From: Chromera velia
Lineage: Eukaryota; Sar; Chromeraceae
Direction: 5' to 3'
NCBI GenBank assembly: GCA_018398765.1
Contig: JAHBMJ010000058.1
Span: 6,818-57,364, forward strand
Length of the DNA stretch: 50,547 nucleotides
The translations under genes were made by a program, and so were the position numbers. The notes below the pieces were generated by a model. That model saw only the letters and a list, made by a program, of their open reading frames with translations, had not been told where the DNA came from and made no database searches. This document shows, piece after piece, positions 1-11,700 of the stretch. Position 1 is the stretch's first letter; each line of letters opens with the position of its first letter.

Positions 1-185
1 CGTGGGAAAAGCCGTAGAATCCCCCTTCCCTCAGGAAAAAAGCTCAGGGATGCAGCCTATCGCTTTCCAGGGCCACTGACGCACGCATGCATGACGACGC
101 AGGTTCATGCACGCTTTTTTTGACCATTTGGGGTGGGATCTTTCCGGAGCCTTTTTTTGGTGAAAGACACCGTGCATGCATATAG

Positions 186-629
186 GTTGGGGCATTTTTA
201 TTTTGTAAGTGCCCCCCGCTTCGCTTTCCGAAGCTACCTAATGCACGCATATTTGGTACAGATTCAGCCTTTCGGGGCTGGGTTTTTGCCGAAAGACAGC
301 GTGCATCTGACGTAAGCAAGCTTGTGAACGGCCCCGGAAAGCAAGAAAAATGATAACTGCATGATTGATGCACGCCAACCAGTCGACCACCCCCCCCCCC
401 CGGGGGTAAGCACCCCATCTAACGCACACATGGCGTAAATTCAGCCTTTCGGGGCCGGGTTTTTACTGAAAGACAGCGTGCGTGCATGCACATGGGCTGG
501 GGTATTTCTATTTTTTAAGTGCTCCCCGCTTCGCTTTCCGGGGTTATGCATGCACGTGGGTTGGGGTATTTCTGTTTTCTAAGTGCCCCCCGCTTCGCTT
601 TCCGGGGCTACGTGGGCTGGGGTATTTCG
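186..629. repeat. Dispersed GC-rich repeat cluster, family A
   Basis: Several direct copies of a 45-55 bp unit are seen at about 186-235, 494-545 and 554-609, with a partial copy at 610-629. The unit runs from a ggggtatttct segment through a short T-rich stretch to aagtgccccccgcttcgc and ends in tttccgggg. Copies are usually preceded by a tgcatgca/cacgtggg stretch. The same family recurs at 1842-2210, including one inverted copy. No coding potential is evident. Confidence 0.85.
240..486. repeat. Direct repeat pair, family B
   Basis: Two copies of a roughly 60-70 bp segment lie at about 240-309 and 420-486. Both read taa(t/c)gcac, then a short variable part, then attcagcctttcggggc, a gggttttt stretch and gaaagacagcgtgc. 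They alternate with family A copies, so the first 650 bp is a mosaic of two short repeat families. A 13-base C run followed by G's (about 389-405) lies between them. Confidence 0.8.
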
Positions 630-639
630 ATGAGTGAGG

Positions 640-1476
640 GTTTTTTCATGCATGCCGCGTTCCCATATATGAGAGGCGGATCTAACCTAGTTTGTCGATT
701 TGTTCTATCCTACGACTACCAGCGACGAAAATAGGCGTGACTTCGATCACCCTGATACAGCTGATCAATCGCAGCCTCACAACAGGTTGGACAATCAAAA
801 GAAAGAGAAAAGAGACAGAGGGGATGCAGGGCAGAACCTTCGAAACATTTCAGTTCTTTCATTGAAAAAAGGCTACCCTTTTAATCAGAAAGACTTTAAT
901 TGTGCAGAGGTACATCCCACACGTCTCCCATCCCTTCAAAGAACTCCTGCTTTAAACACCCCATCAAAACTCTTTCTTTAAACTCGGTTCCCAAAACTTT
1001 TCCAATTCATTTGCTTGCACTTTTGCCCATCCCTCTTCTATCTTCTCACATTGCCAAAGAAATTCTTTCAGTTTGCGCCCTCCCGGTCAAAAGACCCAGA
1101 GAACACGGCCACTTCCCTCCCGAGCAGACCCTCAGGCTGGAAGGGGCCCCTTGTGCCCCTCCTGCTGTGGATGGAGGAAAGAAGGTTTGCTGTGACAAAA
1201 CGCTGCAGAGTGCAGGACAAGAGCTTGTAGTAGCGGTCCATCAACCTTGCTTAGACTGTTTCGTCTCCCTCCCTACCCCTCACCTTCCCTGCCCCCAACT
1301 TTGTTACTTCCTTCAAAAACTTTATTACTCCCTCCCCTGGTCTTCCATAAGTTTCAAAAACAAGCGGCACAAAACGGAAACCGATTTTGTGGCAGATCTT
1401 CCCATACCTGTCGTTCTTCACTTTCTCCATTCCCCTCGCTGCTGACCCTGCTGTTTTTGTAAATCGGCGCAGGCGG
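640..1476. other. No gene recognised
   Basis: This interval has only short open frames with no recognisable domain, no convincing exon with flanking splice signals and no RNA gene that I can see. It separates the repeat cluster from the retrotransposon remnant. Confidence 0.5.
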
Positions 1477-1830
1477 TTAGCATCGATAGAAAATGGATAG
1501 GTACCTGACAGCAATGTCGGCGAGCACTGTATCTCCAAACGGGAGCCCCACAAGAAAATCGGGGTGTTTCTGTCTCTCTTCAACCAGACGGGTTGCGGTA
1601 GACAGCCCAAGCTGCCCGAACGTAGGCTCTCTTGTCACGTAGCAGTGACGGAGGCCTTGAAGGAGGGAGTAAAAGGTGTCCTTCATTTGTTTATGCTGCC
1701 ACCATACCCCCCCCCCTGTCTCACAGGTCTGTGCATGTTGTCCCTCCATGTCTAGCGCTAGGTCTAGCGGGGCTCCACACGTACAGATAGGGTTTCTTCT
1801 GATCTCTGGAATGGACAAGCCGAGGCGGAA
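1477..1830 (-). pseudogene. C-terminal remnant of an R2-like non-LTR retrotransposon (zinc motif plus restriction-like endonuclease)
   Basis: The minus-strand frame contains a CTCG...GQHAQTC cysteine/histidine motif. It is followed about 60 residues later by KHPDF...LADIAV, a PD-x13-D spacing as in the restriction-like endonuclease (REL-ENDO) of R2/NeSL-type non-LTR retrotransposons. In that family the order reverse transcriptase, CCHC knuckle, REL-ENDO at the C terminus is standard. No reverse transcriptase is seen upstream on the minus strand (above about 1935), where family A repeats begin, so this is a truncated copy. It differs from the LINE at 22114-26457, which has an AP-type endonuclease. 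The upstream residues of the open frame (to 1935) are probably repeat DNA read through. Alternative: a host gene fragment of the same fold; less likely. Confidence 0.6.
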
Positions 1831-1841
1831 ACGGATAACTG

Positions 1842-2210
1842 TGGCTTTCCGGGGCCACGTGGGCTGGGGTATTTCTGTTGGCCCGGAAAGCGAAGCTGAG
1901 AGGGCACTTAACAAAAAATATACCCCCCAGACCACATGGATGGCTGCGTCCGACGTTTATAGAAAGATCTGACGTACGCCAAGCTTGGCCCCGGAAAGAC
2001 AATTCAGCTGAGGAGACACTTTCCAAATTTAAAACAGGGGCAACAAAAATAAATTTCGCTTTCCAGGCCATTCGGACGGAGTGCGTCAGATTTCTAAGTG
2101 CTCCCCGCTTCGCTTTCCGGGGCCACAGCGTGCATGCATGCACGTGGGCTGGGCTAGGGGCTGGGGTATTTCTGTTTTCTAAGTGCCCCCCGCTTCGCTT
2201 TCCGGGGCCA
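1842..2210. repeat. Family A repeats, including an inverted pair
   Basis: A direct partial copy at 1842-1880 runs straight into an inverted copy at 1879-1935 (tggcccggaaagcgaagc... to taccccccagaccacatg), giving a near-palindrome. Further direct copies are at 2090-2125 and 2149-2210. The arrangement resembles a foldback or MITE-like family, but no target duplication was identified. Confidence 0.75.
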
Positions 2211-2215
2211 TGCAT

Positions 2216-2751
2216 GCGCCCGCGCGAGGGCCACGCGCGGGCCGGGGCCGCGCGGGGGCATCAGGCGAGTCGCGGTTGTTCGAGGGCCGGCCCGGCGGTG
2301 GAGCACACCGTCTCCGAGTGTGCGGATAGTGCAAAACATCCACTGAGTGACCTGACTGTCAAGCTTCTTGCCGTCCTGGGGGGCACTTTGGAATTTACCT
2401 TGTTATATTGTGCTAAGGATGCCTCACCAAAATCGATTAGATCTCTCACTTGCTGATCAGTCCCTCCGAAAAGCAATCACTTTGCATGCCGTCTCCTCTG
2501 TGAGCACATGCCGTCTCCTCTCCAAAAGCTGTCCGCCAGAGCTTCTCGCAGATTTCTAGACGGGCGCATTGCGTAGACGGCATCGCTCTCAAAATTTGAA
2601 AGAAGTTACAACCACCCTGTCATTACCTTTCCAGAGTGGTCTGCGTGAAGAGGACCGCTCAGCATCCGTCTCTATTCATCGGGACTCTCGCTTCAGTCAC
2701 AGGACTTCTCTGACTCAGCCTCACTTCCCTGCATCCTCCCCCGGCCTTGTG
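2216..2751. other. Upstream region of the lipase gene, no exon certain
   Basis: It begins with a very GC-rich stretch (2215-2300). The downstream half (2569-2751) is open in the frame of the first lipase exon, so the coding region may start upstream of 2752. I cannot fix an upstream exon or promoter. Confidence 0.4.
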
Positions 2752-4097
2752 ATGAGGATCCCCAAGTTTCTTCTGCAGACTGCGCAGAGTGCTCTCTCGA
2801 GAAGCAAGCTGAGCCAAGACTGCGTCGCCCTCCTGAAAGTACAGGAACTCGTGGACAGGGCAGGAAACTACCTTGCCACTACCTCCATAGCAAAGAGGCT
2901 CACGTCCAAATTTGACCTGAACATCAAGAAGGTCAATTCATTCATCAACGATGAGAGAAATCGCATTAAGAAAAACTTCATTCTTTTGCACATCCTTTGT
3001 TCCTTACTTTTCTCAGAGGCATAGTTTGTCGTCCTTTTCCCTCCCAGACAGAAGTGTTTTCTCCCTTGTTCTGCTCTCTCCTTCTTTGCTGCTGTGCCCC
3101 TCTTTCATCCTTTCTTCGTGATTGTGCTGTGCTTTTCATACACATAAGTCCACAGTCGATGTCTTGCTGCGGAGTGAATATTTATTATCTGCGTGACCTG
3201 TTGAATCCCTTCAGTTTGAGAACTTCTCCGTGGAGATCCAGACTCCGAAAACGGGAACTGTGCTCCTCTCTGGGGATGACTTTGCCCTGAAAGATCCCGA
3301 GGCGGGGAGGTACCTCCTGGTCAGAATTTCAGGAACGAGACGACAGAGAGACGGAGAAGGAGAGGAAGAGAGGAAGAGGGAGGGGGACACGGAGAGGGAA
3401 ACAAAGAAGTCTCCCACCTCATCTGGCCTCGCGAAAGAAAGCAGAGCTACTGATTGCATTTATGTGCGTCTATGTGTGTTTGTGGTGGCTGTTGGCCTTG
3501 GCTCGTGCAACTCAAGCGTCATCCATGTGTCTTTGTTGTTTCTCCTCGATCTGTTTTGTGAATCATCTGCGTCTGTCTGCTCTGCAGTGGTTCCATGGGG
3601 GGGCCTTCGCAATTTGTTCTGCGACGGTCAGCTAGTTGGCCTGGCACTTTGTCAACAGTATTCCTTGGATTTGTCACGACTGGCAGCTTTGAATGAAGAC
3701 TCAATTTTGTATCTGTCTGCCTTGGCCTGTTCGATTTACCTACATGTCACAGCATCTCTTCCGTCCTCTAGCTTCTGCTTTCTCCCGTGACTGAATTCTC
3801 CTTCGACGATTTTAACGCGCTCGTGTGTGTGTCCCCCGGCCCTGATGCATGCAGACGTACCGGCCCTGGATGGCCCGGCTGGGCCTGAATGCCGAGGCCT
3901 CGGTGTTCTGTGTGGACTACAGGAGGGCGCCTGTGCACGTATGGCCTCGGGCTCTGAATGACTGTGTGAAGACGTATCGGTCAGCATGAAAGGGGGCGCT
4001 GTCGACGGCTGTGTGAAGCGGAGGATGCTGCATGAGTCAGGCTTTCAGTCAGTTTTCCACCGACTTCACTCGTAACTGGTCAAGGTGTGCTTCTGTA

Positions 4098-4162
<65 letters not shown>

Positions 4163-4169
4163 GTGCGTG

Positions 4170-4202
<33 letters not shown>

Positions 4203-4489
4203 CTGTGTGTCTGTGTGTCTGTGTGTCTGTGTGTCTGTGTGTCTGTGTGTTCTTCTGCATGCCTGCATTCAGGTGGATGCTGGAGGATCTCCGGATTCCG
4301 GCAGAGAGGATCGTCGTGGGGGGTCGGTCGTGGTACTCGTGGGTTGCTGGGGGAAGCGCACGGCCTGAAAAAATCAAATTTTCAAATATTTACCATCTTT
4401 TGTGCTGACACTTCCTCGTGTAGAACAGGGAAGGGATAGAATGGATTTAAAGCGCTTTCGGGAGGAGCAAACTCGACACTCGCTCGCAC

Positions 4490-4524
<35 letters not shown>

Positions 4525-4595
4525 TACAGAGAGACAGAGAGACAGAGAGACAGAGAGACAGAGAGAGAGGACAGAGAGAGACAGAGAGAGACAGA

Positions 4596-4669
<74 letters not shown>

Positions 4670-5654
4670 AACATACCGACACACGCCGACACGCGCGCGC
4701 ACGCACACACACAGACACATACACACACACACACGCACGCACGCACCGACGGACGGACACAGACACGGGCACGGACACACGTAGAAGGGTGTACGTGGGG
4801 ATGAAAACCAACTCAATATTGTACAATTCTCTCTGTGTCACCTCTGTCCAGGATGACGAGACGGAGGGAAGTCTCTCCTTTGGCTGATCTGCAGGAGACA
4901 GTGCCGGAGGGAACCTGGCGGTTACCTCTCTGATGAAGGCGACCAAGCAAATGGGCCTCCCCTCTCCTGGTCGGGTCTCTTTTTTGTTTTTATTCTAGAG
5001 GCTCTCTCGATGGTGTTTCAACTGACATGACATGATTCGTCTCAAACCTGGAGATTTCATTTGCTGTCTTTGGTTAAGCTCTCCCTCTCTGCGAGCTCGT
5101 CAAAGTGTCTGTCCACAACCTCATGTCCCCCCTTCTGCATGCAGCCGCGATGGTCCTCGTTTCTCCCTGGCTGGACTTGACCTCCAGTGGTCCCTCATAC
5201 GAAGTCAGTCGGTGGTCGGCCTTTTCTCGAAAAGGGAGGCTGATTTGATACACAAAAAGGAGACGAGCAAGTCAAATGGACAGGGAGAGCGTTTACCGAT
5301 GGGGCACTTCTCTATGCAGACAGCTTTCTTTGAGTGTGCAGGGTGGAGATGATCTTTCTATGTACGTCTCCATGTATCGATGGGTTGCTCAAGATTCCTT
5401 CTTCATTTCTGTCTGCAAGCTGAGAGCGCTGCGTGGGCTGTCTTATTTTTTTGCGGTATTCCCTCCCATTGCATCCCCTCATTGACTCCCTCGCGCTCTC
5501 TTTCATGTACACTCAGGCCTCCCTTACGCTTCTTCCTTCCTTCCCTCCTTCCTTCCCTCCTGTTGTGCGCAGTTCAACAAAGAGGCCGAGCTTGTTCTAC
5601 CCCCTGAAGCCATTCCGGGGATGGTCTCCATGTATATCCGAGGTCTGTGTGTGC

Positions 5655-5693
<39 letters not shown>

Positions 5694-7772
5694 TTTGTTT
5701 GTTTTGGGTTGACCCCATGGAATGTAGAGACAAACTGGTACGTGTTCTGGTGGGGTGGGGAAGGGAGTGACGATCCTGTTCATGCAATCCATATCGACAT
5801 CATCTTCATGCAGAAAGGGGACGTGCAGGAGGAACTGAAAATGGACAAGAAGGGAGGAGATACATTTGTCACAGCAAAAGGCGATGCTGGAAGTGCCCCT
5901 TTTGTGCCCAGCTTTCTGTACCCTTTCTTGCAACCAGCCCGCAGGTAGAATACTTGGTGATGAAACTCCTCTTGGGTCATTTTTTATTCTGTTTTGTATT
6001 TTGCGTTTTCTGTTTACGTATGCGAGCTGCCATGTGTCTTCGTTTCCTTCCCCCCTCGCTGCACTGGCAGACTGACACCACGAGAGATGAAGCACAAGAC
6101 CATGACAGCCAGTGAAATGGATTCTCCAACTCTACAGATAACGCAACTGATCATCACAAAAATCTGCATGCATCTTTCTTTCTTTCTGCTTTCCGGACCG
6201 ACATGCAGGCCACCCGGGCGGAGAGCCAGGAGATCCCGACAGCGTGATGGAAAAGTTGAAGGCGAACCTGGAGGAGCGGGGAATGCCGTTTGTGTACTCA
6301 GACAGCGAACAGAAATTCAGGTTTGGTGCATGGGGCCTCCGGAGGGAAGGTTGCAGTGCATGGGAGGATCGATGAAGCTTTTTTAAGGAATTGGGAAGTG
6401 CATGCGGTGCAGAGAGAATGCGATTCATTGGCAGGCCTGCGTTGTGTCCTTTCCCGTTGAATTGAAGGAGACGACAGAGGAAGAGAGAGGGTGTTGGTGC
6501 CTTGATCTAACATGCATAGGAAGTATGCATTGACCTCTAAGAATGATCTGCTTGAGGCCGGACGTAAGTGGATCCCTTCCATCCTTCATTTATCTGTCTG
6601 TCTTTCTGCCTGAGTCTGAATGTGTCTGTTTGTCGATCTGCGGACGTATGCGAATCGGAAGGGATCGTCGATCATTAAATTAAATTAATGTCAGGAGAGA
6701 ACATGAAGAGCGCGCTAGCTCCCCCTTTCTGCATTTGATTGCGTCACTGCGTCCCTTTCTCCCTATGTTCCTCCTTCCATCATGCCGTCCAATTGACGCA
6801 CGCATGCAGAGACAGACTGAATTGACGCACGCATGCAGAGACAGACTGAGTTACCCCCTGGTCTCCCCTGCCCTTGTCCCTATGGGCCCTTCTGGGAGAG
6901 AGAAGCGGAGCGTTGGGGGAAGCATACGGGCAGAGACGGAGAAGGAGCACGACGTAGCTTACTGGTTCAAGCATCTTCCTCCGTCTCTCGTCCATGTGGC
7001 TGGGAATGAGGTCGGCGTCCGTGCAAGTATGTGCGTTAGTCAGCAAAAGTTTCGAATGGAAATGAGAAGCTACTGCTGAATGAAAAGATCGAAACTGGGT
7101 GTGTGAATTGACGAAAGAAACCAAAAAGAGAAAGGTAGAAGAGAAAACGACGGAAATGAAGAGACGCTTTCGTAAGAGCAAGAAACTCCAGAGGACAATT
7201 AACTTTTGGATAAAGAAGGGGTCGATCCCCTCAAAGCTCTTGTTGTCCTCGTGAAAGAAGCCTGAAAGCGACGCGGATTGTTGCACCTTTTTTATGTGTC
7301 GACCTTTTTGTTTTCGCTCTCTGTCAAGTCGCACCGTCTGTCAGCATGGCTGCATGTTTTCGTTTCTTTCTCTCTCTTTTTTGTGCTACGGGTATTTGTG
7401 CAGGTGTTGCTCAGTGACTCTCTCATGCTGGCTGGGAAAGTAAACTCTACTTTCGAAGGGAGACTGGTCGAAGAGCGGACGGGGGGAGAAGCTACCTCCG
7501 GGTCTCCACGTGAGCGGCAGTTTGTGCCTCGTGAGTGTCTTGTTGCAGGAACGCTCCACCAGAAACTAGAAGACGGCGCTGACAGACAGGTCATTCCTGA
7601 GCTGGCAAAACTGCCCTATGGGAAGGACGTGACGGTCACAGCTCCAGACGACCGGATGAGTGTGACAGTCTTCGGGGAGACGTTCCATAATTTCCATTTG
7701 TTTGACCCAATAGAAGGGATTGCCCAAAAAGCAAATGAAAGCATCGGAGAATTTGTGTTGAAACGGACGTGA
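2752..7772 (+). CDS. Hormone-sensitive-lipase-type alpha/beta hydrolase (12 exons)
   Basis: Serine hydrolase of the HSL (alpha/beta hydrolase fold-3) family; expected to cleave carboxyl esters. Exons that keep frame: 2752-2931, 3215-3319, 3588-3626, 3855-3979, 4273-4322, 4895-4969, 5145-5203, 5573-5642, 6209-6320, 6520-6563, 6934-7010, 7404-7772 (TGA). They sum to 1,305 nt, 434 residues. Signatures in order: oxyanion hole WFHGGAF (exon 3), VDYRRAP (exon 4), nucleophile VVGGDSAGG split across exons 5 and 6, VSPWLDL (exon 7), acid region [17 protein letters not shown] (exons 11-12), and the histidine FHNFHLF near the C terminus. All triad residues are present, so I infer an active enzyme. There is an unusual insertion between SPWLDL and LPPSL, and another in the last exon before the His. 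The N terminus is uncertain: ATG 2752 is chosen because the frame joins exon 2 without a shift, but it could lie upstream. No signal peptide was recognised. Introns hold large microsatellites. Confidence 0.88.
4101..4249 (+). repeat. (CT)n(GT)n microsatellite in lipase intron
   Basis: A run of ct dinucleotides passes into gt with minor gc interruptions, then a series of gtgtgtct 8-mers. It lies in the intron 3980-4272, just upstream of the 50-nt exon 4273-4322. It is antiparallel-complementary to the block at 4492-4740 on the other side of that exon. Confidence 0.95.
4492..4740 (+). repeat. (AC)n(AG)n microsatellite in lipase intron
   Basis: Alternating ac, gaca, ac and ag blocks, including an uninterrupted ag run at about 4635-4667. 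It lies in the intron 4323-4894. Its sense strand is complementary to the block at 4101-4249. Confidence 0.95.
5645..5703 (+). repeat. (GT)n microsatellite at a 5' splice site
   Basis: The donor after exon 5573-5642 (gtctgtgtgtgcg) runs directly into a gt tract and then a gttt tract. The donor itself may be part of the expanded repeat. Confidence 0.9.
6791..6848 (+). repeat. 29-bp tandem duplication
   Basis: Two perfect adjacent copies of a 29-bp unit beginning aattgacgcacgcatgcag (6791 and 6820), inside the lipase intron 6564-6933. Confidence 0.95.
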
Positions 7773-8702
7773 CCTGTACGTAACTTATAGGAACTTATTT
7801 GGTTGCATTAAGTAGTCTCAGCTATCTTTTATCATTTAACTAATCTCTCATGCCTAGTCGCCTTCTTCCCGCTTCTTTATGAGGAGTCTGTACTGCGGCC
7901 ATGCATGTCTTCTTTTGTACTAACTACTAAGCCAATGAAAGGGCGGTTATAGCCTTTTTCATAGTTGCATGTAGTTTATTGTCTGAATCCTTTTTATTCT
8001 ACTTATGGCAGTCTTATGCAGATTTATACTGCTTTAAGTGCTGCCATGTGCAAACTTGTTTTCATAATGTCTACTATTTTACTAGGTGTGACTCCATTTT
8101 TTTTTTTAATGAATGTTTATACAATTTGTCAATTTTATACAATTTAAGACAATTTTTCTTATTATAGCTTTAAAAGCCGTAAAAAGCCGGCGCAAGGACG
8201 CCGTTCACTATGAGCATCACTGATAAGTCAGTGACGACCATTTTTTTTTTACAGTGACGACCATCGATAAAAAAAAATCTGCACATTTTTTGATATTTTT
8301 CGTACTTCTCACTTAGAATAACTGAAAAAAAAGTTTCTGCATGTCTTTTGACCCTTTTCATATGTGAGACGGTATCTCTCACTATATCAGTACTGTGACA
8401 GTACACGGCTTTTCACATACACGTCCCCCTCTTCCCCCTTTCATATTGAGATTTTAACATGGATAGTCTTTGTGATTTATCTTAGACTATCTTAGACTCA
8501 TGTTGTGTTCTTTTTTTTAAAAAATGTGGTTCTGGTGACTTTGGTTAGTTACTGTCAGCCCCTGCCCCCGCGGGGCCTGGCCCCCCGACCTGCATACACC
8601 CCCGGCCGCGCCTCTGCGCATGCATGTACCCTTGCACCCCGCGAGCAAAACGTACGCGCGATCATGCATGCAGGAAACAATGTGTATATATATATACCCT
8701 GC
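7773..8702. other. Intergenic AT-rich segment
   Basis: Between the lipase stop and the phosphodiesterase start. 7780-8520 is AT-rich with many short T runs and a duplicated cagtgacgaccat motif (about 8227-8266). From 8555 the sequence becomes GC-rich again and contains tatatatata at about 8684-8694, 9-20 nt before the phosphodiesterase ATG. No gene or RNA was recognised. The composition resembles the other AT islands in the window that carry mobile DNA. Confidence 0.5.
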
Positions 8703-11700
8703 ATGGCCGAGATGCTGAAAGTCGGCACCTTACTTCGAGATCTGACAGTTCCAAGCTCCCACAGTCAAGTCTTTGACGTGAGGTAAAGTTCCATCAGATG
8801 GTAAAGACAACGCGAAGGAGGAGACAAACGAATCAGATTCTTGATGCAGCGTGTGTCTGGCTAGATTAATAAACGCACCGTGCAAGTGTTGTTTGTCTGA
8901 CCTTGTTATACGCGTCAAAACACTTCCCAAGTCGACCTTCATGATAGCGATCATGGGATTGTGAGAATATATAGTCACTAAACCCAGAAGAAACCAACCT
9001 TTGATTTCGGTATGGGCGGGATAATTCCCTGCCGTGATACGATGGGGGGTCTGGCTGGAGGTGCTTAGACAGGCAAGAGGGAGGACAAGGAGACTGTCAC
9101 ACTGGAGCAAGAGGACAAAACCGTCCAAGAGAAAATTCCCACGGGAAAGAACTCTGGGTCGGTCTGAAGCAATTACCGTTGCCTTTCACTAGATACTGTA
9201 CAGTGCCTGTTCACTTCTTTAGGGTGTGCATCCAAACCCTTCACTTTTGCAGGTACTTCCTTGACATTCAATTGGAAGAGGACTTCGTCTGTACCATACA
9301 GGGGAAGAGAAGAGTGTGGCTCCTGTACTCTGCTGTCATCTTCCTCTTTCTGGACGTTGTGGACCTGGTGATTTGCAGGGTGTCGAACGCATCGGACCCT
9401 CTCTGTATGGTCCGAAAAATTGTCTCGATCTCTGCTTCCATTTTCCTTGCAACCATCGCACTTTGGTACCCCTTCGCTCCTTTTCTGTTCGAAAAACTGG
9501 TGGCTTTCGGGATTATTCTTTGGGTATTTTCTGCCTCAATAATAAGGGAGGGTGTCCTCACTCCGTTGGAGTCCGCTGAAGAAATCATCCGGGTTGAGGC
9601 CGTGGTGGTGGCATTGGTTACTATGTTCGTCATCACTGTCCTTATTGCAATGCCCCTACGTCGGCCCACCTTGGTGGTTGTTATTGTGTTCGTGTGCGGT
9701 ATCGAGGTTGCCGAAGGTATCTGCTTGGTTACGGGGGCAGAGTTCGACGCAGGCACGACAATCAACGCCCTGTTCGGGATCTTCGCGGCTGCTGTGGTCT
9801 TCTGTGCTCTGGGCCTGAACCTGGCAAGAGAAGAGGTTGGTCAGGGCCCCAGTCTGCTGCCATGTCTCTCTCTGACCCCCTACCCTATCTGCCTGTTTGC
9901 CTGCGTTGGTACCAGCCTGCTCCCTTTCCCCCTTGGAAACCTTCCGTAGCCGCCTCGCATCTACATGCCTCCCTGCGCGTCCTCAACCCTGCCTACTTAC
10001 CTTCCTGCCTGCCCACGTTACTTCCTGTCTATGCTCCTTCTTGCCTGGTGTGTTGCCTCGTTGCGTGCTCGCCTTGCCAGCTTGTCTGTCTGCAAAGACA
10101 CCTGCCCGCTCTTCTACCTGCCTGCTTGCTTTTCCACGTTTCCGTCCGCCATTTCGGCCAACTCACTCACCGACCGACCCATTTCCCGCCTGCCTGACTG
10201 ACTGAGTGACTGGGTGAACGACAAAAGACAGAGAGATTCAATGTTTGGGAGATCCGATCCGTAGAGAAACATGCAGGAAACATTTGAGCCTTGATGGATA
10301 CCCGCACTGGACAAAAACAAAAGAAGTCGAAGTGCAATCGTACGCCCCAAAAGGACCCTCCCTCCATCGTTTGTTTCGTCTCTGAACCTCATGCATGCTT
10401 CTTTCCTCTCACCCCCACCCCGTCTAGCTGTATGCCTGCCTGCCTGCCTACCTGCCTGCAGTTTAGTATTCGAAACTCGTTCTTCAAAGCGACGAACCAG
10501 AAGACCACCTTCGCCCACCTGATCGATGAGGTCGACCGTCACGGCCTGATGGGACTGAAGAGGGCAGGTCCGCAAGGGGCACACACACACAGTCAGACGG
10601 GAGGAGGCAGATCCCCTGCAGAGCGACTGGTAGAACTTGTAACGGGGGCAGTCCACGAACTGAGGTGGCAGGAAAATATTCTCAGACATCAAGTGAGTGA
10701 GTGAGTACATTGTGAAACGACCAGTCCCCCCATCCCGTTCATCTCGTCGGTTTAATTTTTGTCCTCGTTCAACTCTCTCGCACCTTTTTTCTTACATGCG
10801 GCCCCCCCCTTGTCTTGAATTATATGTCGAATGGAGGGATGCACATTTGTGTAGCAGGATGGTAGCATGCCGAAAAGGACCCCAAATCTTTTTTTCCCTC
10901 GTCGATCTGGCTCTCACATGTTTTATGTTCTGGTGTCTACCCTGTCTCTTCTTTTGAACCGGTGCTTTCTCACTTCAGCCTTTTCCGTGTCTCCTCCTAG
11001 CTGTCTCTTCAGTCTCATTCTATCTCTTCATTTCTTTGTTTCTCCATGTTTGTCTCTGCCTGCTGCTCTAACAACTGACTCCCTCTGCCCCCCCCCCCCC
11101 CNNNNNNNNNNNNNNNNNNNNNNNNNNNNNNNNNNNNNNNNNNNNNNNNNNNNNNNNNNNNNNNNNNNNNNNNNNNNNNNNNNNNNNNNNNNNNNNNNNN
11201 NNNNNNNNNNNNNNNNNNNNNNNNNNNNNNNNNNNNNNNNNNNNNNNNNNNNNNNNNNNNNNNNNNNNNNNNNNNNNNNNNNNNNNNNNNNNNNNNNNNN
11301 NNNNNNNNNNNNNNNNNNNNNNNNNNNNNNNNNCTGCAGGCTTGGGGAGGAGACCCAGTGACTGCCTGGAGACTCGCGGACACTACATGGAACGTCATCA
11401 GGGGTCTCGAGGAGGCTGCATCTCTGGCGGCACACACAGAAAACCTCATGGAGGTTGATATCACACAGGTCAGGCAGGCATGAGGCGGGCCAGACAGTCA
11501 GGGAGATAGCTCATGAAACAGCGGACTAGAAGAGAGCAGACGGTAAGGACAGGAAGAGACACCTGAGTTTTTCTCCCTGTGAAAACATACAAGATCGATG
11601 CGCGCTCGCGAAAGTCTGCAGGGCATTTTGAAAAAAGAGACCAGCGAAAAGCGAATCGTCGATGTCCATTTTTTGCACGTCCCTTGACACTCTTTTTTCA

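Noticed and set aside
4032-4946. Long open frames on both strands over dinucleotide repeats
   Set aside because: Translations are poly Ser-Leu, Cys-Val, Thr-His and similar; simple repeats lack stops and do not indicate genes. The same applies at 13426-13746, 14018-14577, 29608-29939, 41508-41944 and 42221-42668.
8730-9128. 132-codon minus-strand open frame
   Set aside because: Lies over the first PDE intron and the start exon on the opposite strand; no domain, no splice or composition support.
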